DNA of 56,634 nucleotides from UPXZ01 sp964634605 (GTDB lineage Bacteria > Bacteroidota > Bacteroidia > Bacteroidales > Paludibacteraceae), in assembly GCA_964634605.1 (NCBI GenBank), contig CAZWLJ010000016.1, positions 1 through 56,634 on the forward strand. Reading direction: 5' to 3'. The notes beneath the pieces were generated by a model. The model saw only the letters and a list, made by a program, of their open reading frames with translations. It was not told the DNA's origin and searched no databases. A program made the translations under genes and the position numbers. Numbering within the stretch: the stretch's first letter is position 1; each line of letters opens with the position of its first letter. Below, piece by piece: positions 36,801 to 43,479 of this stretch.

Positions 36801-37245
36801 TTATTTTCCACAAAGCCCCTTCCGTATCATAGAGCGCAATGGCTTCGATTATGATTTTTCCGTTTTTCAGTATCGAATCGGTGATTGTATAAATTCTTTT
36901 TCCGTGCCGGTAACGGGATTCTATTCTTTCAGCTTCGGTGAGCCGGACTGTTTTTAATCCATTGGTAAGTGAAAAAGTCAGATTTCCACCCATTCCGGGC
37001 AGATATAAAGCAAATTCCGGCATATCACCGGTTTCTAGCCTGAATCCGGTATTTCCTCCGTATAACGCGCGGTTGAATTTATTTTTTCCGTTGACAATAA
37101 CAAAATCCCTGCCATCCGGAATGTACCGCAATGTTCTTTCCTGCCGGTGTTTTCCTTCATTGACAGAAGTAAGTGGCTGGGCCGACGTAAAATTCGTTGC
37201 AGCTACCAGCAGATATGAAAGCGCTATTATTATTTTAAAATTCAT
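33889..37245 (-). CDS. Large (alpha/alpha)6-barrel protein, DUF4450-like; probable uncharacterised glycosidase
   Basis: 1118 aa, exported (signal peptide about 1-22). The N-terminal 275 residues are beta-rich ('VNGKNKFNRALYGGNTGFRLETGDMPEF'-like start). A six-hairpin barrel follows, about 280-690, with 'WLHGAVGWRMQLTGWRAAY' and 'WHDRARTHFDNY' near 307-342, 'HHYDMNLCYMDELFWH' at 393-408 and 'YDPDNDGLYDAYACIW' at 436-451, reminiscent of GH78/GH116-type barrels. The last 400 residues hold further beta domains. I recall this layout as the DUF4450 type of Bacteroidota protein, but that name needs a profile search. It stands between a second unknown barrel protein and PL11. Acidic residues in the barrel (Glu304, Asp396, Asp403, Glu404, Asp440) are candidate catalytic residues. 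Sugar specificity is unknown. Confidence 0.75.
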   Translation of the reverse strand: MNFKIIIALSYLLVAATNFTSAQPLTSVNEGKHRQERTLRYIPDGRDFVIVNGKNKFNRALYGGNTGFRLETGDMPEFALYLPGMGGNLTFSLTNGLKTVRLTEAERIESRYRHGKRIYTITDSILKNGKIIIEAIALYDTEGALWKITSENVPVNIRLNWRFGGASNTRFSREGDMGVDPADAFELKPQYCTGNKYLIKKNAFHLAFGPGNSLNLFGIFPEKSKLKTDELPALNGTVSLKKEQFICIGRENNLRKNDLKSTFESAEKNRSELASRIVINTPDPYFNTIGGALAVAADAIWDGEVWLHGAVGWRMQLTGWRAAYTGDFLGWHDRARTHFDNYAASQVTGVPQTIPHPAQDKEQNFARSEKKWGTPQYSNGYICRSPDRPNQMHHYDMNLCYMDELFWHLNWTGDLAYARKMWPVITRHLAWEKMNYDPDNDGLYDAYACIWASDALYYNSGAVTHSTAYTYRSNKMAALVAEKIGENSARYRQEAEKIEKAIEKTLWLDKKGHWAEYKDFMGLKRLHESAAVWSVYHPVDSEVGNGFQWYQATQYVDNEIPHIPVRAKGLSDEGFMTISTTNWFPYSWSINNVAFAEVMHTALSFFQAGRNEEAFKLLKSSVLDGMYLGGSPGNFGQVSFYDAARGECYRDFGDPIGVASRVFVQGLYGISPDALNKRMIIKPGFPQNWDFAQLKTPDISFDYKRIDGVEFSEIYQIKCSLDNIDSVEMQIPAICNRVRNITVNGLETKWIVNEKSIGKPMITVFFPVRKGVGSEVKIDWSGDKISVKKPGRKIYREGDKLDFENGYAIVDMYDPQQVLGKNATVSESKFVNAEISGNSGFHSIFVKNKSGDMIWWMPVNIEIKRDESSRTPGFSKVVSAKCEPVNIDAYFNASVTDIFKNQYLTPRSPYTTLQLPLQGIGEWCHPKMTAAINDAGMRNKIQNNLLETPFGFHFRTPKEGKNIVFISLWDNYPDEIDLQLSGRATNAYLLMAGSTNHMQSHIANGSVTVFYNDGSAENVDLINPGNWCPIEQDYFVDDHAFRIKGERPYRLHLNSGLVSNNLGEDLGIRGVYGRSIDGGAGVLLDIPLNPVKELSHLSLRTLSNDVVTGIMSVTLQRP

Positions 37246-37304
37246 TCCGTAAAATTGATTTCAGACGAAAGCCCGGCCAGCATTTTTCATCAAAATATTT
37301 AACA

Positions 37305-39416
37305 CTAAGGCATTTTTTTCAATCCTTCCCATTTCACATTCCAGCTGCCGTCTTTCGGAAAACCGGGATTTTTGCCCCGGCTGCCATCCCATCCGGCACA
37401 CATCATGGCTACGGCTGTGAGCAATCCGCCATTTCCGGGCAGGTACACCCGCAACCGCGCATCCTGATAATTGTGACCATTTACCAGATAGGTATTTGTT
37501 CGTTTATCCATCAGCAGCGCACCGACTGCTTTTTCCGGTTCGCCCGTCCGCGCTGCGTTCATGGCAGTCATCGGATAATCCCAGCCCCAGGTTTTATCCC
37601 AGTTCCAGTTGTCCCAAATCCAGTTGAGTGTATTTTTCATGTAGCCGGTATTTATCAGCCTGTTTGCCGGTAAAATCCCGAGAGCGCCAAGTACCGCCAT
37701 GTGGTCGGATGTAAAACGGATGTCGTTATAAGTTTCAGGAGCTGTTTCGGCAGCCAGATACAAGCCGTCGGCGTTACCTGCGAGCGGTGAAAGTTTGGCG
37801 ATCAGTTGATCCCACTCAGCATTACGCTTTTCACCCGTGCGTTCCCTCCATTTTTGCGCCACATTCATAGCAAAGTACCAGTACGACAGCTCAAAAGGCG
37901 GATTGACAGTTTCGGAGGCACGCAGTGTTTCCTGTGCCGGAATAATGCCTTTCAGCACAAAGCGGTCTTTTTCCTTTTCATAATCAGCAAAAGAATACAT
38001 AAACGCAGCCGTTTCGTCCACCAGTTTGCCATATTTTTTCAGAGTTTCGGGCGACGGATGACTTCGATAAATCAATTCTGCCATGTAAATGATATGAGGC
38101 TGCTGCCAGATAAGGAAACTACCCACACCGGAAGGAGCTTCCGAAGCTGTCGGATCGGTCATTTTCATCCACCGGACACCTTTAAAGCCCTGTCTTCGGG
38201 CAATTTCGCGGGCTGTGGGTTCGGCTGTTTTGTACCAGCTGAGTGTTTTTTCGAGCATCTCCGGCCTGTTCCACAACGCAAACTGAGCCTGATGCCACCA
38301 GATCATTTCGAGATGAAATTTTCCGTACCATGAGTTATACGTCAGCCCCGTTTCCTGAGGCGGTGTAGTGCCGGAACATTGTACGGCCAGCAGATACTGG
38401 CTCAGCACCACCCTTCGCTCCAGTTCTTTGGCCCGGGGATCGGTACAATCAGAAAAATCCATCGCAGCACCATCTTTCCAGAAATGGTTCCAAAACTTCG
38501 CGGAAGCAGCAAATGTTTGTTCCGCCGCCGGGTTGGAATTTTCAGGCTGCACGGTAGTAAACCTGCAGGTAAAACTCAACTCATTTCCATCAGATTGAAG
38601 GACAAAATAATTCTTCGCTTTTTCAACGAGCCGGGCTTTGTTTTCCCACGTTATATTCACAAAATAAACCGTGCTGTCCAGTTCACGTTTTATCAGTGCC
38701 GAATTTTCTGTTTTCCGAACAATAACCGAACTGTGTTTATCAGAAGCATTCCAGTTACAGGCATCGTCGGTGTGCGCCCCGGTAGGGTATGGAAACTGAA
38801 TTTTGATGGCAGGTTTTTCGCCCCGGGTGCTCACTCTTGCTGCGATCTGATCGGCTGCAGGATGTGAGGCCGTTTGAACTTCATACTTGGTATTTTTCAC
38901 CTCAAACCGGCTTCTGATTGCTCCGTTCCATAAATCCAGTGTCTGAACAGGATTTTTTATATCATCCAGGGCAACGCCTTCGAACTCAAATCCCACTATT
39001 CCCAGATGCAGCCTGTGCGGATTGGCTCTGAAATAGTCAGCCGCTTCCTGTTGCCGTCCTTTTTCACTGAACTGAACAGCGTAAGGCTCCATTTTTCCTC
39101 TCCCGAAATTATAGTTTTTCAGCGCTTCGGCCGGTTTGTACCCGTTCACATTGGGGAATCTGTGCCATCCCCACTGACTTTGAGTGCCCAGGGGCATTCC
39201 CTTGCTGTAATCTTTCTGAAAAGTTTGCAGACCAGTAATATCAACCGTACAGGCAAATTCCCCATTCCCAACAGTAAAAGCGCCAAGCGTATCGACTGCG
39301 GTAAGCCGTGGATTATTTCGCGAAACCAGCTTATATCTGTTAATAGCCGATTTGCCGCTTACTCCGCCGGAGATTAAGGAAATTATTAAAAATAAAAAAA
39401 AGAGTTTTTTCTTCAT
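37305..39416 (-). CDS. Six-hairpin glycosidase-like protein of uncertain family (GH65/GH95-like)
   Basis: 703 aa from the ATG at 39416. I prefer this over the ATG 33 bp upstream because MKKKLFFLFLIISLISGG is a typical signal peptide, and the longer form would overlap the PL9 stop. An N-terminal beta-sandwich, about 25-300, opens with 'GAFTVGNGEFACTVDITGLQT', the phrase expected in GH65/GH95-type enzymes. A helical barrel, about 300-700, contains 'ETGLTYNSWYGKFHLEMIWWH' (355-375), where Glu370 is a candidate acid, plus 'IIPAQETLRASETVNPPFELSYWYFAM' and 'WDKTWGWDYPMTAMNAARTG'. I cannot place it in one family. In the locus it would act on a side-chain sugar after import. It lies 29 bp after PL9 and 59 bp before the DUF4450-like gene. 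Confidence 0.75.
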   Translation of the reverse strand: MKKKLFFLFLIISLISGGVSGKSAINRYKLVSRNNPRLTAVDTLGAFTVGNGEFACTVDITGLQTFQKDYSKGMPLGTQSQWGWHRFPNVNGYKPAEALKNYNFGRGKMEPYAVQFSEKGRQQEAADYFRANPHRLHLGIVGFEFEGVALDDIKNPVQTLDLWNGAIRSRFEVKNTKYEVQTASHPAADQIAARVSTRGEKPAIKIQFPYPTGAHTDDACNWNASDKHSSVIVRKTENSALIKRELDSTVYFVNITWENKARLVEKAKNYFVLQSDGNELSFTCRFTTVQPENSNPAAEQTFAASAKFWNHFWKDGAAMDFSDCTDPRAKELERRVVLSQYLLAVQCSGTTPPQETGLTYNSWYGKFHLEMIWWHQAQFALWNRPEMLEKTLSWYKTAEPTAREIARRQGFKGVRWMKMTDPTASEAPSGVGSFLIWQQPHIIYMAELIYRSHPSPETLKKYGKLVDETAAFMYSFADYEKEKDRFVLKGIIPAQETLRASETVNPPFELSYWYFAMNVAQKWRERTGEKRNAEWDQLIAKLSPLAGNADGLYLAAETAPETYNDIRFTSDHMAVLGALGILPANRLINTGYMKNTLNWIWDNWNWDKTWGWDYPMTAMNAARTGEPEKAVGALLMDKRTNTYLVNGHNYQDARLRVYLPGNGGLLTAVAMMCAGWDGSRGKNPGFPKDGSWNVKWEGLKKMP

Positions 39417-39445
39417 GGTTTCATTCACTTCATTTGTCCGGATGC

Positions 39446-41056
39446 TCATTTTTTAATAAATCTCGAGACTAAAGGTTTTTCATTCTCAGTCTTTATCCTG
39501 ATAATATAAATGCCCGAGGGCAAATAGGATACGTCAACGGAATATGTCACGTTAAGATTGAGCATTCTTTTTCCTTCACAATTGAAAATTTCGATATTCT
39601 TATCCGCACTGCCGGTGAAATTCAGTATATCGCTTACCGGATCGGGATAAATGAGCAGTGATTTTACGGGTAAAACGTCCACCGGTGTTTGTTGCTGATA
39701 TTCAAATGCTCCCAAATCGGGGGCTGCACCGGAATATGCGAAACCAAGGTTCTGACCTTTGTCAATCAGGTCGCTGGTAGCAATCAGTTTCATAAAACCG
39801 ATGTCCGGCAAACTCCCGTCAGCATTTCTGGATGTAATCAGTTCCGGTTCGCTTACATTCACGAAGTCAGAGCTATTTACCAGTACACTGATACCGGGTG
39901 AAAATGAATTGTAAACATTGACAGAAGAACCCAGGTTGAGGGTATCCCGTTGCGATGAATACTTAAATGAAAGATTATTTTTCAGCACGTGCCTTAGCCC
40001 CGGGCAATCAAGCGTTGTATCGTTACCGGTTTTGGTACTTTTGGTGATTTTCTGGCTCAACATATTGAAATTGGTTGAGTTGCGGTATGCTGAATTATTA
40101 AACCAGTTGCTGCCGGTTTCAACGTGGTGATTGGCGTAGAAGCCATTTGCCTTATTGCGGTATGCCATACAGAATTTCACTGTATAAGCCGGAATCGGAT
40201 TGGGTAACGAAGCCACCGACGGTGCCTGTCCATATCCTCCTATTTTGAAACCGTTGCCATCGCCCCGGCTAACGAATCCGGCCGAATAACCGTTGTAAAA
40301 AGCCCAGCAATTGTCAAATGTCACATTTTCTGCATTATTAATACAGTCGTAACCATCGTCGCTGTTGAGCCAGGCACGGCAGCCCCGAATCACATTACCC
40401 GTGCTGCCTTTATTACCATGAAAACCAAAGCCATCCACATTTCCGCCTCTGCCCGATTCGGATACACTGTCCCAGTTATTGAAGGCGTCGCAGTTGAGAA
40501 CCAGATTATTGGCACCTTTAGTCAGGTAAAATCCAATTGCCATCCCATCGCGCATGACGCACTGTTCGTAGATATTATTGCTGCCACCTTCGTTGCGGAA
40601 ACATTCGCTTTGGGTATGATCCGTTATGGTTACCTGAGTACCGGTAATTTCCAGCCCTTTGAAATGCAGCCAGGAACCTTTCACATAAAAAACAATATTA
40701 CGGTATCCCGCCGGTTTTACAGCCGACATGTCAATGACAGGTTTTTCACCCGGATATGCCCAGTAATAAATACGTTTTGAAGCCGATGAACCGCTTTTAT
40801 CCAAATAATTGATGTAAGCCCAGATGCCCGATTTGAGATAAATCTGCGATTCAGTAATTTTATAGGTTCCACCACGCATAAATACCGTATCACCGGCCAG
40901 TACATACTGATGTGCTTTCATCAGGGTGGCATAAGGCGACGAAACGGAACCGTTGCCGGAGGAATCACTGCCGTCGGGTGCTATGTAATAGCTTTTGGCC
41001 AGAGCACTTGCAGCGACAAGTGATACAAAAAACATCAAAATTACTTTTTTCATCAT
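39446..41056 (-). CDS. PL9 pectate/rhamnogalacturonan lyase with T9SS C-terminal sorting domain
   Basis: Parallel beta-helix polysaccharide lyase, 536 aa, signal peptide about 1-20. PL9 signatures: 'YYIAPDGSDSSGNGSVSSP' at the start, 'NVDGFGFHG' with Asp208, 'WLNSDDGYDCIN' with Asp233, Asp234 and Asp237 as calcium ligands, and 'GDGNGFKIGG' with Lys271 as the Bronsted base, matching the spacing known for the family. The final 75 residues ('LLIYPDPVSDILNFTGS' ... 'SGIYIIRIKTENEK' ... 'FIKK') are a T9SS type A sorting domain, so the enzyme is exported to the surface or medium. PL9 members cut homogalacturonan or RG-I; the two PL11 enzymes favour RG-I here. It starts 24 bp after a GH2 gene. Confidence 0.93.
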   Translation of the reverse strand: MMKKVILMFFVSLVAASALAKSYYIAPDGSDSSGNGSVSSPYATLMKAHQYVLAGDTVFMRGGTYKITESQIYLKSGIWAYINYLDKSGSSASKRIYYWAYPGEKPVIDMSAVKPAGYRNIVFYVKGSWLHFKGLEITGTQVTITDHTQSECFRNEGGSNNIYEQCVMRDGMAIGFYLTKGANNLVLNCDAFNNWDSVSESGRGGNVDGFGFHGNKGSTGNVIRGCRAWLNSDDGYDCINNAENVTFDNCWAFYNGYSAGFVSRGDGNGFKIGGYGQAPSVASLPNPIPAYTVKFCMAYRNKANGFYANHHVETGSNWFNNSAYRNSTNFNMLSQKITKSTKTGNDTTLDCPGLRHVLKNNLSFKYSSQRDTLNLGSSVNVYNSFSPGISVLVNSSDFVNVSEPELITSRNADGSLPDIGFMKLIATSDLIDKGQNLGFAYSGAAPDLGAFEYQQQTPVDVLPVKSLLIYPDPVSDILNFTGSADKNIEIFNCEGKRMLNLNVTYSVDVSYLPSGIYIIRIKTENEKPLVSRFIKK

Positions 41057-41080
41057 TTTAAGCAGAACACTGCCAACTGG

Positions 41081-43393
41081 TTATTTCACTTCAATCCCGG
41101 TACTGGCTTTTCCCTCAATTCCTTCCGCTTTCGCTGTAATTTTTATAGTACCTTTGTCTTCAGAGGCTTTTACGATGGCATAACATTCACCGTACCAGGC
41201 GTTTCGTTCATTAGTTTTGAAGGATGCGTGGCTTAGCACGTCGCCGTTGTCGGTAGCAATAATTTTTCCGGCACCTTCAATCGTGAATTCTATCAGATGA
41301 TCGGCATCAGGCACCCGTTCTCCGTTTTCATCGGTCACCACAGCTTTCACATACGATACATCCTCTCCATTATTGGAAATGGATGTTTTATGCGGTATAA
41401 GTTTTATTTTGGCCGGATAACCGGCGGTTTTATGTATCTCTGTGGCTACCACTTTTCCATTTATTCTTGCTTCGGCACGTAATTCGCCTTTGAAGAAATT
41501 GATGTTTTTCCGGATAGGTTCGTGGTTTTTCGAAACTTTCCAGACTCCCTGCGATACGTCGTTGACAAACAATTCCACTTCCTCCGCATTGGAGAAAACC
41601 TCGATATAGGCTTCTTCGTACGTTATCGGATCCATGGGAGTCCAGTCGTGCACCCAATCTCCGCGTCCGACATTATCTGCCCTCCTGATAACCGATATGG
41701 CAGGTTTCCCTCCCCACCATACTTTCCGGAGCAGACCATTGCGTTTGATACCTCCGGCACGGTCAAACAAACCTTCGGCAAATGAAATCTGCGGCCAGAG
41801 CGCTTCACCCAGGTAATCAAATCCGGCCCACAGGAATTGTCCGGACATAAATTCGTTGTCGCGAAGCGCCACGTAGGTTTCCACATCGTGTACATTTTCA
41901 GTTCCAATGACTTTGCGTTTGGGATTCTGCGCGTGAGCTGCCAGCAGTTCGGCGGGACGGTAATTCTGCCCCACGATGTCCATCATATCTGCAAAACCAT
42001 TATTGTACACACCCGAAACATTGGGTCGGAAGAGCGCCATGGTCACGGGACGGGTCGGGTCGAGTTTGTGAATGAGATCCTGCTGCTGCCTGTATTTTCT
42101 GAATCCGTCTTCGTTGTTCAGGTTATCGCGTATTTCGTTTCCCACGCTGTAGAGCACTACCGAAGGATGATTCCGGTCACGCTTAATCATGGCTGTGAGG
42201 TCTTTTTCCCACCAGTCGTTGAAATAAAGATGGTAATCGTGCGGATTTTTGGTATATTCCCATGTGTCAAAATTTTCATTCATCACCAGCATTCCCATCC
42301 GGTCGCAGAGGTCGTAAAATTCAGGCGCCATCGGATTGTGAGCCGTACGGATGGCATTAATTCCCACTTCTTTCAGTTTATTAAAGCGGTATTCCCATAC
42401 GCCGAGCGGCACAGCCGCTCCTACTCCGCCACCATCGTGGTGAAGGCAGGCACCGTACATTTTCATCGGTTTTTCATTCAGGAAAAATCCTTTTTCCGCA
42501 TCGTAACGGATGGTTCGGATGCCAAACGTGTTGGTTTCGTTGTCCAGCAGCGTTTTCCCTTCGAGAACCTGAGTAACCAGTGAGTACAAAACCGGATTTT
42601 CCGTACTCCACAGTACCGGTTTGGCAATAGTAATATTCTGGTCAAAATTCAGGGAAGAATTTGCCGGGATTTTTTTTGACACAGAAACCGACCTGACCTC
42701 TTTGCCGTTAAAATCAATGACGGTGGATTTCACGGTTACGGTTTTGAGCTTTTCTGTTTTATTATCCAGCTGAATGTTAGCCTTTAAATTTGCTTTTGCA
42801 GCAGTTACTTCCGGTGTGGTCACAAATACGCCCCAATGAGCAATATGAACCTGATTCTTGATAATTATCCGGGTATGGCGGTAAATTCCGGCGCCCGTGT
42901 ACCACCGTGATGCCGGTTGCGGGATGTTATTGGCGCGAACTGTCAGCACGTTTTTACTATTTTCGCCGAAAAGGATATGCTCAGACATGTCATATTCAAA
43001 TGAAGTGTACCCATAAGGCTGCTTTCCCAGCAATTTCCCATTGATATACACTTCGCTGTTTGCCATCACACCGTCAAACTGAATCAGAATTTTCCGTGAT
43101 TTTTCTGTTTCGGAAATGGTGAATGTTTTCCGGTACCAGCCATCACCTGAAGGCAGATAACCGCCTCCGCGTCCTGTTTTATTGTATTTGTTGTAACGGC
43201 CTTCGATGCTCCAGTCGTGAGGTACATCGAGCTGACGCCAATCAGAATCATCGAAAGAAGGATTTACAGCTTCCTGAAACGTTCCTGTTTTAAACCGCCA
43301 GTCCTTGTCCATGCTGATTACTTTGCGGCCATTCTGAGCTGAAAGATTGAAACAAAAAACTGCCGCAAGTATAAAAATCCCGGTTTTTTTCAT
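41081..43393 (-). CDS. GH2 glycosidase, probable beta-galactosidase
   Basis: Exported GH2 enzyme, 770 aa, signal peptide 1-19. Sugar-binding domain with 'MDKDWRFKTG' and 'VPHDWSIEGRYNKYN', 'RWYTGAGIYRHT' (156-174), TIM barrel with 'KMYGACLHHDGGGVGAA', 'IRTAHNPMAPEFYDL', acid/base Glu420 in 'LYSVGNEI' and nucleophile Glu499 in 'KVIGTENV'. The C-terminus carries DUF4982-like ('VELFVNDVSQGVWKV') and invasin/Ig-like ('VVTDENGERVPDADHLIEFTIEG') domains, common in Bacteroidota GH2. The shape matches galactan- or AGP-active beta-galactosidases, though beta-glucuronidase activity also occurs among related GH2. It lies between GH115 (86 bp upstream) and PL9. Confidence 0.92.
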   Translation of the reverse strand: MKKTGIFILAAVFCFNLSAQNGRKVISMDKDWRFKTGTFQEAVNPSFDDSDWRQLDVPHDWSIEGRYNKYNKTGRGGGYLPSGDGWYRKTFTISETEKSRKILIQFDGVMANSEVYINGKLLGKQPYGYTSFEYDMSEHILFGENSKNVLTVRANNIPQPASRWYTGAGIYRHTRIIIKNQVHIAHWGVFVTTPEVTAAKANLKANIQLDNKTEKLKTVTVKSTVIDFNGKEVRSVSVSKKIPANSSLNFDQNITIAKPVLWSTENPVLYSLVTQVLEGKTLLDNETNTFGIRTIRYDAEKGFFLNEKPMKMYGACLHHDGGGVGAAVPLGVWEYRFNKLKEVGINAIRTAHNPMAPEFYDLCDRMGMLVMNENFDTWEYTKNPHDYHLYFNDWWEKDLTAMIKRDRNHPSVVLYSVGNEIRDNLNNEDGFRKYRQQQDLIHKLDPTRPVTMALFRPNVSGVYNNGFADMMDIVGQNYRPAELLAAHAQNPKRKVIGTENVHDVETYVALRDNEFMSGQFLWAGFDYLGEALWPQISFAEGLFDRAGGIKRNGLLRKVWWGGKPAISVIRRADNVGRGDWVHDWTPMDPITYEEAYIEVFSNAEEVELFVNDVSQGVWKVSKNHEPIRKNINFFKGELRAEARINGKVVATEIHKTAGYPAKIKLIPHKTSISNNGEDVSYVKAVVTDENGERVPDADHLIEFTIEGAGKIIATDNGDVLSHASFKTNERNAWYGECYAIVKASEDKGTIKITAKAEGIEGKASTGIEVK

Positions 43394-43479
43394 AAGAATA
43401 TTATTTTTTTACCATATAACAACATAAACTGTGCTATATAAATTTTACTGAATTTACTAAATATAAATCAAACAGGTAA

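Noticed and set aside
41837..42583. Open frame of 248 codons on the plus strand
   Set aside because: Antisense to the GH2 barrel region with intact catalytic motifs; composition is that of a mirror frame (His-, Phe- and Val-rich).
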